Positions 1 to 6,893 of a DNA stretch of 37,335 nt are shown here, piece after piece. The position numbers and the translations under genes are program-made. Numbering within the stretch: the stretch's first letter is position 1; the number at the start of each line of letters is the position of its first letter. The stretch covers positions 1 to 37,335 of the forward strand of contig JAFTWQ010000012.1 of NCBI GenBank assembly GCA_017465225.1. Reading direction: 5' to 3'. A model generated the notes under the pieces. That model was not told where the DNA came from and did not search any database. It saw only the letters and a program-made list of their open reading frames with translations. This stretch comes from Bacteroidales bacterium. Its GTDB lineage: Bacteria; Bacteroidota; Bacteroidia; Bacteroidales; UBA932.

Positions 1-1
1 A

Positions 2-523
2 GATACGCTCACTGAAGGGTACAATTTCACCCCGAACTTCTTCATCAGCGCATACATCCCTGACGAACTGACATACGAAAACACAGAACTTAACCCACGC
101 GAGGTAAACGAAAAGAAGCACAGGATGTCTCACTTTGAGAACCGTCTCTTTGATAGAGACACCCTTTGGCTCACCCACTTCGATATAAATCTGCTCTTTG
201 TTATGATGCTCTATGCACAGGACGACTCTGCAGAACAATCTGCCTTTAAGGAAGAATTCAAGTCAAACGTCCGGAAAGCATTCTGGGCAATCTTGACTTC
301 GAAATACGACTTCTATAAAGTAGAGCCATTTGATAGTGACTATCCGACATTTGTAAGGAATCACTTCATGCTTTTGAATGGCAAGATTTATACGTCAGCT
401 GATGGTAATTTGATATTGGCTTTAGAAAGGTCTTGCAGTGAAGGCAATGAAGAAATATTATCTTGTCTGAAAACACACGCAAGCCTTTCAAGGACAAATC
501 TTCAGAATCTTATCCTTGGATAA
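2..523 (+). CDS. C-terminal fragment of an unrecognised protein, possibly part of a restriction system
   Basis: The reading frame is open from base 2 of the window, so the gene starts outside it; the ATG at 125 is only an internal methionine. About 173 residues are visible and end in TAA at 521-523. The fragment has an aromatic-rich stretch (NFFISAYIPDEL), then HFENRLFDRDTLWLTHFDINLLFV around the internal methionine, then a helical tail. I do not recognise the family with confidence. The gene lies only 7 bases upstream of a DUF4365-like gene and is followed by vsr, a gene that usually travels with cytosine-methyltransferase restriction systems. A restriction-system subunit is therefore a reasonable guess, but it rests on context, not on motifs. 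Confidence 0.6.
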   Translation, partial: DTLTEGYNFTPNFFISAYIPDELTYENTELNPREVNEKKHRMSHFENRLFDRDTLWLTHFDINLLFVMMLYAQDDSAEQSAFKEEFKSNVRKAFWAILTSKYDFYKVEPFDSDYPTFVRNHFMLLNGKIYTSADGNLILALERSCSEGNEEILSCLKTHASLSRTNLQNLILG

Positions 524-530
524 TAGCAGA

Positions 531-2336
531 ATGGACAACAAAGCAATTGAAGAAAAAGCCATAATATGCTTTAAAGATTATATATTAGACAGCAAGGTCA
601 TTTCCCCATTTCTAAATGAAAATGATAAAGAACCTTGCTGGGATGGTCACTTGTATGTGTTCTCTGATGTTACTAAAAAGAAGGAGTTCTTGGTAGGAAA
701 AATACCGGTACAAGTGAAAGGGAAAGTAGTGAGCAACTTTATTACTAAGAAATATAAATATCCTATAGACATACGTGATCTCAATGCCTATAAGAATGAT
801 CCTACCATTTATGTTGTGTGCCAGTTAAAAGAGAATAGCAAGGAATACAAATTATTTTATCGATCATTGTTGCCAGAAACAATAAAGAATCTTTTGAAGG
901 GTAAGAATGGACAGAAAAGCATAAGCGTTTTACTTCATGATATTCCCCAAGATATAAAGGATTTTGAAGATCGTGCTAAAATCTTTATTGGAGACAGAAA
1001 AAAGCAGTTGAGTTTCGTGGATAGTAAACCCTTTACATTGGAGGATGCGAGACAAAGGCAAATAACGAATTTTACATTTTTGGCTCCAAGTCGTGGCATG
1101 AATCAATTTGAGATAATGAGTTATTTGTCGTCCAATCCGTCATTTTTATATGCTAAGGTTGACACTTCACTAGATATAGATTTCCCTATTGCCGGTGGTC
1201 CGATGTCTTTTGTTTTCAATCAGACCGTGTACGAAGATATTAAGGTTGGGGAGAGAGTCTTTTATAATCAATATGTAAAAGAGATAAAAGATGGTGAAAT
1301 GAGAATTTATGTCGGAAATTTTATGCGTTTGATTATAACTCCAGACAAGAAGAGTGAGTCATATCACTTGAATTACAACTTTGATAGCAAAACGACTTCT
1401 CTAAATGAAAGATTGATTGAGACTGAATTTATTAGAAGTTTATCCGAGTCAGGCAGTTTTCAGATAGGAGAATTGAATCTACAGATTCCAATTACGGATG
1501 AGCAGTATATAGCTGCTAATAATCAAGAGCTACAAAATTGGCGGGAACTTAAAACGCTATTAGATACGCTGAATGTCGATAAGGATCTGAATATAGGAGA
1601 CCTAAAAGAAAAGGACAGTGAATATATTAATATATTGGTCAAAACGATTCTCCATAAACAGACCATGGGGTTAACGATCAAAGACAATGTTATTGTTAAT
1701 CTAGCTGTGAGTAATGTTAAATTGTTGTTATGGGCGAGTGTAAATGCAGATGGTAGTTGCTCGGTGGGTGATTTCTTTGATGGAAGAGTGGAGCTCATGC
1801 ATAGACTGGATGATGGCAAAGATGTTAAGGTGACACCGTTTTCATATTTGCAAAAAGAAGATTTGTGGATAGAGCTTGATAATATTCCATTTAAGAATAT
1901 TGTTAAGTATTATGATGATATAAGACCTATGCATAAACATATATTTGACATAGCAAACTTCGATATATTGTTTATGCTGAAAGCGTATGACAAGATTGAA
2001 GATAAGGAGTCTGTAAGATGTCGTTCTTTATTGAAGGCGTCTATGGAGTTATGTGATTGGTTGCTTAATCACAATAATGCTCCAGCAAAAGATATGATTT
2101 ATCGTCTTAATCGTCTTCAGATAATAAAGAGAGAAAGGCCGTTGTCAATGGAGGAGTTGCAATATCTTGATAAAATTATTTGTTCTGAAGATATAGCACC
2201 TAATATTAAAGTGGGAGCCTGTCTGTTGGCTGAAGCTAAAGATGAGTTTCATGCATTGTATGGTCAATGTAGTGCTCAACAACAAAATGAGCTGGAAAGT
2301 TTCCCTGTATGGTATTTTAGGAAGTATGTCAATTAG
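531..2336 (+). CDS. DUF4365-like protein with a large C-terminal extension
   Basis: The protein has 601 residues when started at the ATG at 531, 7 bases after the upstream stop; a TTG start at 516 would overlap the upstream gene. The N-terminal ~150 residues resemble the DUF4365 family: an acidic/aromatic motif (CWDGHLYVF) is followed by IPVQVKGK, which has the spacing of a D...QxK site in the PD-(D/E)XK nuclease fold. The remaining ~450 residues show no motif I recognise, and no membrane segments or signal peptide. The gene is AT-rich compared with the purine and ribosomal genes in the window, which suggests horizontal acquisition. It lies in a tight plus-strand run with the upstream fragment and with vsr (6-base gap). 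A role as a nuclease or effector in a restriction or defence cluster is inference. Confidence 0.7.
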   Translation: MDNKAIEEKAIICFKDYILDSKVISPFLNENDKEPCWDGHLYVFSDVTKKKEFLVGKIPVQVKGKVVSNFITKKYKYPIDIRDLNAYKNDPTIYVVCQLKENSKEYKLFYRSLLPETIKNLLKGKNGQKSISVLLHDIPQDIKDFEDRAKIFIGDRKKQLSFVDSKPFTLEDARQRQITNFTFLAPSRGMNQFEIMSYLSSNPSFLYAKVDTSLDIDFPIAGGPMSFVFNQTVYEDIKVGERVFYNQYVKEIKDGEMRIYVGNFMRLIITPDKKSESYHLNYNFDSKTTSLNERLIETEFIRSLSESGSFQIGELNLQIPITDEQYIAANNQELQNWRELKTLLDTLNVDKDLNIGDLKEKDSEYINILVKTILHKQTMGLTIKDNVIVNLAVSNVKLLLWASVNADGSCSVGDFFDGRVELMHRLDDGKDVKVTPFSYLQKEDLWIELDNIPFKNIVKYYDDIRPMHKHIFDIANFDILFMLKAYDKIEDKESVRCRSLLKASMELCDWLLNHNNAPAKDMIYRLNRLQIIKRERPLSMEELQYLDKIICSEDIAPNIKVGACLLAEAKDEFHALYGQCSAQQQNELESFPVWYFRKYVN

Positions 2337-2342
2337 AAGAGT

Positions 2343-2936
2343 ATGTCGGACGTTTTAACTCTACTTCAGCGACATCATTGTATGTCACGTATACGTGGCA
2401 AGAACACCACGCCGGAAATTCTGGTTAGGAAGGGATTGCACGCTCGTGGATTTCGTTTTCGTCTGCATAATAAGAAATTGCCAGGAAGTCCGGATATTGT
2501 TCTGCCGAAGTATGGTGTCGCTATAATGGTAAACGGATGCTTTTGGCATGGGCATAAGGGATGTCGCTATGCAACTGAACCTAAAACTAATATTGAGTTC
2601 TGGGAAACAAAGATTGCCAGGAACCGGCACCGTGACGAGGTGACGACAGCACATCTGGAGGCTTTGGGCTGGACCGTGATAACGATATGGGAGTGCGAAC
2701 TTCGTAACAGTTCCCAGTTGGATGATAGGCTTGATGCTTTGGCCGAGGAAATCCGATATGCCGGTGAGGTCAAGAGGATCAGGGATATTAATAAGCAGCA
2801 AAGTGGAGCTGCAGCAAGAAGAGAAAGGGAGGCACTCCTCCGTAAGCAGGCTGAGTTAGAGGCTGAAATTAATCAGTTGTATCCGATACCTAAGAGGATT
2901 CGAACAATCTCCCGCGCTTTTGATGGTGATGAATAA
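2343..2936 (+). CDS. vsr: very short patch repair (Vsr) DNA mismatch endonuclease
   Basis: Vsr nicks DNA next to T:G mismatches produced by deamination of 5-methylcytosine and is normally encoded beside a Dcm-like methyltransferase. The family signature is complete: MSRIRGKNTTPE at 14-25, RFRLH then LPGSPDIV with the catalytic-type Asp51, GCFWHGHKGC with His69 and His71, KTNIEFWETKI, RNRHRD, and GWTVITIWECEL. The spacing matches the E. coli enzyme. The protein is about 40 residues longer than E. coli Vsr (197 versus 156) because of a charged, helical C-terminal tail rich in Arg, Glu and Ala. No methyltransferase lies in the window, so its partner is probably upstream of base 1 or lost. The start is the ATG at 2343, 6 bases after the previous stop. 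Confidence 0.95.
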   Translation: MSDVLTLLQRHHCMSRIRGKNTTPEILVRKGLHARGFRFRLHNKKLPGSPDIVLPKYGVAIMVNGCFWHGHKGCRYATEPKTNIEFWETKIARNRHRDEVTTAHLEALGWTVITIWECELRNSSQLDDRLDALAEEIRYAGEVKRIRDINKQQSGAAARREREALLRKQAELEAEINQLYPIPKRIRTISRAFDGDE

Positions 2937-2977
2937 GATGTCTGTGCATTCTTAGTGTCAGGACCTATGTCGATTTG

Positions 2978-3004
2978 GCGTGATTCTTGAGTCGCGCTTT
3001 TTTT
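2978..3004 (+). terminator. rho-independent terminator after vsr
   Basis: A 7-bp stem (2978-2984 with 2991-2997, two G-U pairs) with a 6-base loop is followed directly by seven T residues at 2998-3004. It ends the plus-strand run of the fragment, the DUF4365-like gene and vsr, so the following DUF2971 gene probably has its own promoter. Confidence 0.7.
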
Positions 3005-3067
3005 ATGCTCGGCACCCAGCAGGGTGTAGATGCCTCCGGTGATTAAGTGTCTTAAATAAAATAAATC

Positions 3068-3970
3068 ATGGAACTGATATATAGAAATGACCACCAAGAA
3101 CGCTCTGGCGATGCAGAGGGTTTGCATCGGTATATCTGTGAGTCTACTAAGCCTGTAGAGGTTCCTTATGTATATCATTATACCTCGCTTGATGCATTGT
3201 TCAATGGTATGTTGCTTGAGCAACCTGTCAATGGTATGCAGATATGCTTGTGGGCTTCCAGTGTTTTATGTGTAAATGACACTCAAGAAGTCAGAATAGC
3301 TTTTGATTTTGTCAGAGATCATATCGTCAAAATCGAAGACGCAAATGATGATGTGAGTATGATGACAGAAATGTTAGCGGATTATTATGTAACATCCTTT
3401 TCTTTGTTGCGTGATTCTTTGCTCATGTGGCATAGATACGCCAAGAATGCCACGGGGATTTCCATTTGCTTCGATGTAAATGTCTTAAGGCAATCAGCAA
3501 AAGACAGTTTAATGAAATGTGTTTATCTGACACCGGAGGTGTTAGATAAGATAAGGTCTTATATAAAAGATTCTAAGCCTGTCAGCTGTACATTCGGGCA
3601 GTTCGCGTTGGTTTGTTTTGTGCTTTTATTTGGTTTGAGTAAATCAAAGGATAGAGACAAAGTCGTTGGTCGGATTTCTGCATTTTTGGATTTTCTGATG
3701 TCTTTAAAGAATAGGGATTATATTGACGAAAATGAGGTCAGATTATTTGTCGTAGAACAAAATACTAATGCGAAATCGAGAGTACGAGAGCAGAAGGATA
3801 TTATGGAATATGTGGAACGATTCTTCCCGAAAGAAGCAGTTGTAGAAATAATGGTGGGGCCTAATAATCTCGATAAAGAGAAAACTGCATTATTTATCAA
3901 GCGATATTTAGATCGTATAGGTATGAGTCATGTAAAAGTGACGACTTCCGGAGTCCATTATAGAGGATAA
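3068..3970 (+). CDS. DUF2971 family protein
   Basis: The 300-residue protein shows the DUF2971 pattern in order: VYHYTSLDALF near residue 35, a CVNDTQE motif near 70 (the family's LND.E position), a serine-rich FSLLRDSLLMWHRYAKN segment near 110-128, then GISICFD. The C-terminal third carries an acidic NEVRLFV segment. The biochemical function of the family is not established; members are often found in accessory and defence regions. The gene is AT-rich, like its left neighbours, and is separated from them by a terminator. It is followed by three hairpins and a tRNA gene. I see no clear promoter in the 60 bases ahead of the ATG. Confidence 0.85.
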   Translation: MELIYRNDHQERSGDAEGLHRYICESTKPVEVPYVYHYTSLDALFNGMLLEQPVNGMQICLWASSVLCVNDTQEVRIAFDFVRDHIVKIEDANDDVSMMTEMLADYYVTSFSLLRDSLLMWHRYAKNATGISICFDVNVLRQSAKDSLMKCVYLTPEVLDKIRSYIKDSKPVSCTFGQFALVCFVLLFGLSKSKDRDKVVGRISAFLDFLMSLKNRDYIDENEVRLFVVEQNTNAKSRVREQKDIMEYVERFFPKEAVVEIMVGPNNLDKEKTALFIKRYLDRIGMSHVKVTTSGVHYRG

Positions 3971-4008
3971 ACGCCCCCGGTTTAACAAATGTTTAACAAG
4001 TAAACCAA

Positions 4009-4040
4009 AATCGCCCTCTCAGACATCTGAGAGGGCGATT
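4009..4040. terminator. long near-perfect palindrome, likely bidirectional terminator
   Basis: The 32-base palindrome has 15-base complementary arms (4009-4023 and 4026-4040); in practice it forms a stem of about 13 bp with a small loop. It is GC-rich in the middle of an AT-rich spacer, 38 bases after the DUF2971 stop. Neither side has a strong T run, though the minus strand reads TTTTGG after it, so the termination role is moderate-confidence. Confidence 0.55.
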
Positions 4041-4056
4041 AAAGTGATTCGGGATT

Positions 4057-4077
4057 AAGCCTCTGCGAGGCTTTTTC
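4057..4077 (+). terminator. rho-independent terminator (second after the DUF2971 gene)
   Basis: A perfect 7-bp stem, AAGCCTC (4057-4063) with GAGGCTT (4067-4073), and a TGC loop runs straight into a T-rich tail. It is a compact classical terminator on the plus strand. Confidence 0.75.
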
Positions 4078-4113
4078 CCTACCTCCGCGGGCCATCATCG
4101 AAAAGAAGCAAAG

Positions 4114-4144
4114 CGGCATTCTGCTGGGGCAGATGCCGTTTTTT
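4114..4144 (+). terminator. rho-independent terminator (plus strand)
   Basis: The stem CGGCAT/ATGCCG (4114-4119 with 4133-4138) encloses a second stem CTGC/GCAG (4121-4124 with 4129-4132) with one bulged T, followed by six T residues at 4139-4144. It is the third terminator-like structure facing the tRNA from the accessory side. Confidence 0.75.
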
Positions 4145-4193
4145 GTGCTCCGTCGGTCCTTATGAGAGCGAGCTCTCAACGGCCCTCCGTACC

Positions 4194-4226
4194 ACAAAAA
4201 AAGCGCATGACAACGTCATGCGCTTT
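4194..4226 (-). terminator. terminator of tRNA-Arg
   Basis: Read on the minus strand, a perfect 12-bp stem (4215-4226 with 4200-4211) with a 3-base loop ends in a run of T residues (4196-4202). It starts 11 bases after the tRNA 3' end and would end the tRNA transcript and any read-through from the upstream operon. Confidence 0.85.
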
Positions 4227-4237
4227 GCTTCTTTTCG

Positions 4238-4311
4238 TGATTCGGTTGGGATTCGAACCCAAGACCCACAGCTTAGAAGGCTGTTGCTCTATCCAACTGA
4301 GCTACCGAACC
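4238..4311 (-). tRNA. tRNA-Arg, anticodon TCT
   Basis: On the minus strand the gene starts GGTTCGG and folds into a full cloverleaf: 7-bp acceptor stem closing with CCGAATC (one G-U pair), D arm GCTC/GAGC, a 5-bp anticodon stem ACAGC/GCTGT with loop CTTCTAA (anticodon TCT, reads AGA), and a T arm with GGTTCGAATCC. The discriminator base is A and CCA is not encoded. A strong promoter lies just upstream and a terminator just downstream. Confidence 0.95.
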
Positions 4312-4327
4312 GAGCCAAAAGTGGGTG

Positions 4328-4359
4328 CAAAGGTAAGTATTTGTATGTTAAAAACCAAA
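4328..4359 (-). promoter_or_regulatory. promoter of tRNA-Arg (Bacteroidota type)
   Basis: On the minus strand TTTG (4356-4359) is separated by 20 bases from TACCTTTG (4328-4335), an excellent match to the Bacteroidota housekeeping consensus TTTG-N19-21-TAnnTTTG. The expected start site is just before the tRNA 5' end. It sits immediately after the stop codon of the popT-like gene. Confidence 0.75.
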
Positions 4360-4360
4360 T

Positions 4361-5263
4361 TTATTTGTTGCGGGCGATGGATTTTCCGATGAGCTCGATG
4401 GAGGTGACGAGGGTGAGGCCGATGAGGGCGAAGAGGGCGGCGCTGCCGTAGAGCATGCTGCCGGTTTCTTCGGCCTGGGCGAGGGCTTCGGGGTTGGACC
4501 ATGGCCATACTTTGACGAGGGAGCCGATGATGAAGCCGGCGAGGACGATGAGGGTTTCTTTGTTCCAGCGGGCGAGGAGCCAGTGGAGGAACTTCGAGAA
4601 GCCGAGGATACCGACGATGGCTCCGATGGCGAATACGCCGAGGATGAGGAGGTTGCGTCCGAAGTCGACTCCTGATACGAGGTCGGAGATGACTCCCATC
4701 ATGTACTGGTATTTGCCGAGGATCAGGAGGATGAAGCTGCCTGATATGCCGGGGAGGACCATGGCGCAGATGGCGATGGCTCCGCTGAGGAAGATGAACC
4801 AGAGGCCGTCAGGGGTCTGGGTAGGGGAGAGGGTGCAGATGGTCACTCCGAGGATCATTCCCAGAAGCAGCAGCACGCCTTCGCGGAGTTTCCAGCCGCT
4901 GATACCACGGATGATGAATACCGATGATGCGACGATGAGGCCGAAGAAGAAGGCCCATGTCTGGATCGGGAAGTCGGAAAGGAGGGTCTGCATGAGTCCG
5001 GCGAGGGCGATGACGCTGATGCCGATTCCGATCACGAGGGAGAGGAGGAAGCCGCCGTTGATGTGCTTCCAGAAGGCTTTGAACTGTCCTTTCAGCAGCA
5101 GCCTCACGGCTTCGCCGTTGATTGATGCGAGGGAGCCAACGAAGTCGTCGTAGATGCCCATGATGAAGGCGATGGTGCCTCCGGATACGCCCGGAATCAC
5201 GTCAGCTGCGCCCATGCATGCGCCTTTGACGGCGGTCATTATGTACTTTCCCAATCCTTTCAT
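4361..5263 (-). CDS. popT: DUF368 family membrane protein, PopT-type undecaprenyl-phosphate transporter
   Basis: DUF368 proteins have been shown to act as polyprenyl-phosphate (C55-P) translocases that return the lipid carrier across the inner membrane for cell-wall and surface-glycan synthesis. The sequence shows the family's duplicated re-entrant motif: AADVIPGVSGGTIAFIMGIY at 19-38 and a second copy VLPGISGSFILLILGKY at 169-185. It has about eight to nine hydrophobic segments and a length (300 residues) typical of the family. It is the last gene of a minus-strand operon: the upstream DUF6913-like stop is 2 bases away from its ATG. The family assignment is firm; the symbol is transferred from characterised members and the transport direction is inferred. 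Confidence 0.88.
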   Translation of the reverse strand: MKGLGKYIMTAVKGACMGAADVIPGVSGGTIAFIMGIYDDFVGSLASINGEAVRLLLKGQFKAFWKHINGGFLLSLVIGIGISVIALAGLMQTLLSDFPIQTWAFFFGLIVASSVFIIRGISGWKLREGVLLLLGMILGVTICTLSPTQTPDGLWFIFLSGAIAICAMVLPGISGSFILLILGKYQYMMGVISDLVSGVDFGRNLLILGVFAIGAIVGILGFSKFLHWLLARWNKETLIVLAGFIIGSLVKVWPWSNPEALAQAEETGSMLYGSAALFALIGLTLVTSIELIGKSIARNK

Positions 5264-5265
5264 CC

Positions 5266-5811
5266 TTACATTATCCTTTTTAAGAAGTCGGTCATCGATG
5301 CGAAGATCCTGCGTGCGTCAGAGATGAGGTCTTCTGTCGGGTTGCCGACGATGACCATGTCGTATGCATGGCCTTCGAACGGGCATCTGCCGATCTTGAA
5401 TCTTGCCTTCGAGCATTTGCTGAGGAATTCGATAGGGAAGTCGCCGTTGTCGATCATGGAGATGAGCAGGTCGCTCGGTTCGTACATGAGGGCGCCTACC
5501 TTGCTGAATTCGGGAGTGCCGATCCAGTCGAGTTCCTTCCTCAGGATGGTCGTGTTGATGCTGGTGAGGAGGAGTTCCTCCTTGCCGAGTCTTCTGAAGT
5601 CGAAGAAGTAGATGTTGACCTTGAGGCCGTTCTGGCGGCCCCATGAGAGGATGTCTTCCCTCAGCTTGTCAAAGCCGGGTTCTTCGACGTCGATGATGAC
5701 GTTGACGGTCGAGATGTCCCTGAGCGGGCGGATGCCTGTAGGGACGTCGCTGAGGAATTTCTTTATCTTTCTTTTGCGGAATACCGCAAGGACTGTGTCT
5801 GCTATGTTCAT
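5266..5811 (-). CDS. DUF6913-like conserved protein of Bacteroidota
   Basis: The protein is 181 residues, soluble and without a signal peptide. It starts with a basic helix (FRKRKIKKFL) followed by an alpha/beta pattern (VNVIIDVEE, VNIYFFDFRR, a SINTT segment, then GALMYEPSDLLISMIDNGDFPIEFLSKCSKARFKIG split over residues ~105-140). This resembles the uncharacterised Bacteroidota family annotated DUF6913; I name it from memory and am not certain of the number. Its ATG overlaps the kinase stop by 4 bases (ATGA) and its stop is 2 bases from the popT-like gene, so the three genes are probably translationally coupled. No function is assigned. Confidence 0.75.
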   Translation of the reverse strand: MNIADTVLAVFRKRKIKKFLSDVPTGIRPLRDISTVNVIIDVEEPGFDKLREDILSWGRQNGLKVNIYFFDFRRLGKEELLLTSINTTILRKELDWIGTPEFSKVGALMYEPSDLLISMIDNGDFPIEFLSKCSKARFKIGRCPFEGHAYDMVIVGNPTEDLISDARRIFASMTDFLKRIM

Positions 5812-6809
5812 GCTTCAGGGGTGTTTGCCGCGATGAGCTCGCGGATTTCCTTCTTTGCCGCTTTCCAGCGTGGGATGTCAATCTTTGTTCCGACGACTTC
5901 CACGACCTTTGCCGCTATGATGGAGCCGACTTCGCCGCAGACTTTAAGCGGCATGCCGAGCGAGTGTGCATAAAGGAAGCCGGCCGCGTAGGTGTCTCCG
6001 GCGCCTGTGGCGTCTACCGGCTTTGCAGGCCATGCTTCGATGAAGTGGTATTCGTCTCCGCTCTTGACCATGGATCCGTCCTTTCCGACCTTGACGATCG
6101 CGGTCTTGCATGACTTTGCGATCTCGTCGAGGGCTTCGCGTGGTTCGAGGCCGGTGAATGACTTGGCTTCTGTCTCGTTCGCGAACACGATGTCGACGTA
6201 GTTGTCGACGAGGTCATGGAGGAAGGCGAGGTTCGATTCCACGACGTTGTATGATGCCATATCGAGGGATATGATGCATCCTGCGGCCTTCGCGAGCTCT
6301 ACGGCTCTGCGGATCGTGGCCTGGTTCTGGACGAGATAGCCTTCGATGTGGAAGTAGTCGTATCCTTCGAAGTATTCGGGCTTGAGGTCTTCAGGCACGA
6401 GTTCGAGGGCCGCTCCGAGGTATACGGCGAATGTCCTTTCGGCGTTCGGTGCGGTGATGAACACCATGGCTCTTCCCGATGAGTGGACTCCCTTGAGGAG
6501 GGTCGATCTGATGCCGTACTGCTCCTGGTCGCTCTTGAAGAGATGTCCCAGGTCGTCGTCACCCACCTTTCCGATGAATCCCGATTCCATGCCGAAGATG
6601 GCTGTGCCTGCGATCGCATTGGCTGCGGAGCCTCCCGCCACGAGCTGTACGCCCATCGGCTTGAGGGTCTTCCAGATCTTGTCTCCTGTCTCCATGTCGA
6701 CGTGCTGCATGCTTCCTTTCGGAAGATGGAACTCGTTGAGGAGGGTGTCGTCAGGAAGGACGGCGAGAATGTCCGTCAGGGCGTTTCCTATGCCTAAAAT
6801 AGATGCCAT
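5808..6809 (-). CDS. PfkB family sugar/nucleoside kinase, adenosine-kinase-like
   Basis: This is a ribokinase-fold enzyme that transfers phosphate from ATP to a sugar or nucleoside hydroxyl. Signature 1 is GGSAANAIAGTAIFG from residue 59; signature 2 is DATGAGDTYAAGFL from 266, with the catalytic base at Asp272 in the GAGD anion-hole motif. The N-terminal half (DMETGDKIWKTLKPMG, then QLVAGGSAAN) matches the adenosine-kinase-like branch common in Bacteroidota; substrate choice (adenosine, inosine, ribose or another sugar) cannot be read from the sequence. Length 333 is normal. It is the first gene of the minus-strand operon, and a -7-like box lies 26-33 bases upstream. Confidence 0.9.
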   Translation of the reverse strand: MASILGIGNALTDILAVLPDDTLLNEFHLPKGSMQHVDMETGDKIWKTLKPMGVQLVAGGSAANAIAGTAIFGMESGFIGKVGDDDLGHLFKSDQEQYGIRSTLLKGVHSSGRAMVFITAPNAERTFAVYLGAALELVPEDLKPEYFEGYDYFHIEGYLVQNQATIRRAVELAKAAGCIISLDMASYNVVESNLAFLHDLVDNYVDIVFANETEAKSFTGLEPREALDEIAKSCKTAIVKVGKDGSMVKSGDEYHFIEAWPAKPVDATGAGDTYAAGFLYAHSLGMPLKVCGEVGSIIAAKVVEVVGTKIDIPRWKAAKKEIRELIAANTPEA

Positions 6810-6835
6810 ATTTTCCTTTTTACATATAAAATGAA

Positions 6836-6864
6836 CAAAGTTAGCAAACTTTTGGATAAATTTG
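6836..6864. promoter_or_regulatory. divergent pair of -7 boxes between the PfkB and YbhN-like genes
   Basis: Minus strand: TAACTTTG at 6836-6843. Plus strand: TAAATTTG at 6857-6864. Both fit TAnnTTTG and lie 13 bases apart. I do not see good -33 TTTG boxes for either, so they may need an activator or be weak. The plus-strand box supports starting the YbhN-like protein at 6894 and not at 6831. Confidence 0.45.
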
Positions 6865-6893
6865 CAGCCTGTCTTCAGCAGACATGCACTTAT

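Larger units (their letters stand above)
4099..4237. repeat. inverted repeat flanking two facing terminators
   Basis: The 17 bases at 4099-4115 are the exact reverse complement of 4221-4237. Each arm leads into its own hairpin and T run: plus strand 4114-4144, minus strand 4194-4226. The right arm is the immediate 3' flank of tRNA-Arg, so the left arm looks like an inverted copy of a tRNA downstream flank. Confidence 0.8.

Noticed and set aside
4044-4245. att-site direct repeat at the tRNA-Arg 3' end
   Set aside because: The repeated stretch is only 9 bases, no integrase gene is in the window, and the two copies lie about 190 bases apart; too weak to call an attachment site.
4143-4451. short plus-strand frames across the tRNA-Arg gene
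   Set aside because: They overlap a complete cloverleaf tRNA on the other strand and two terminators; no coding support.
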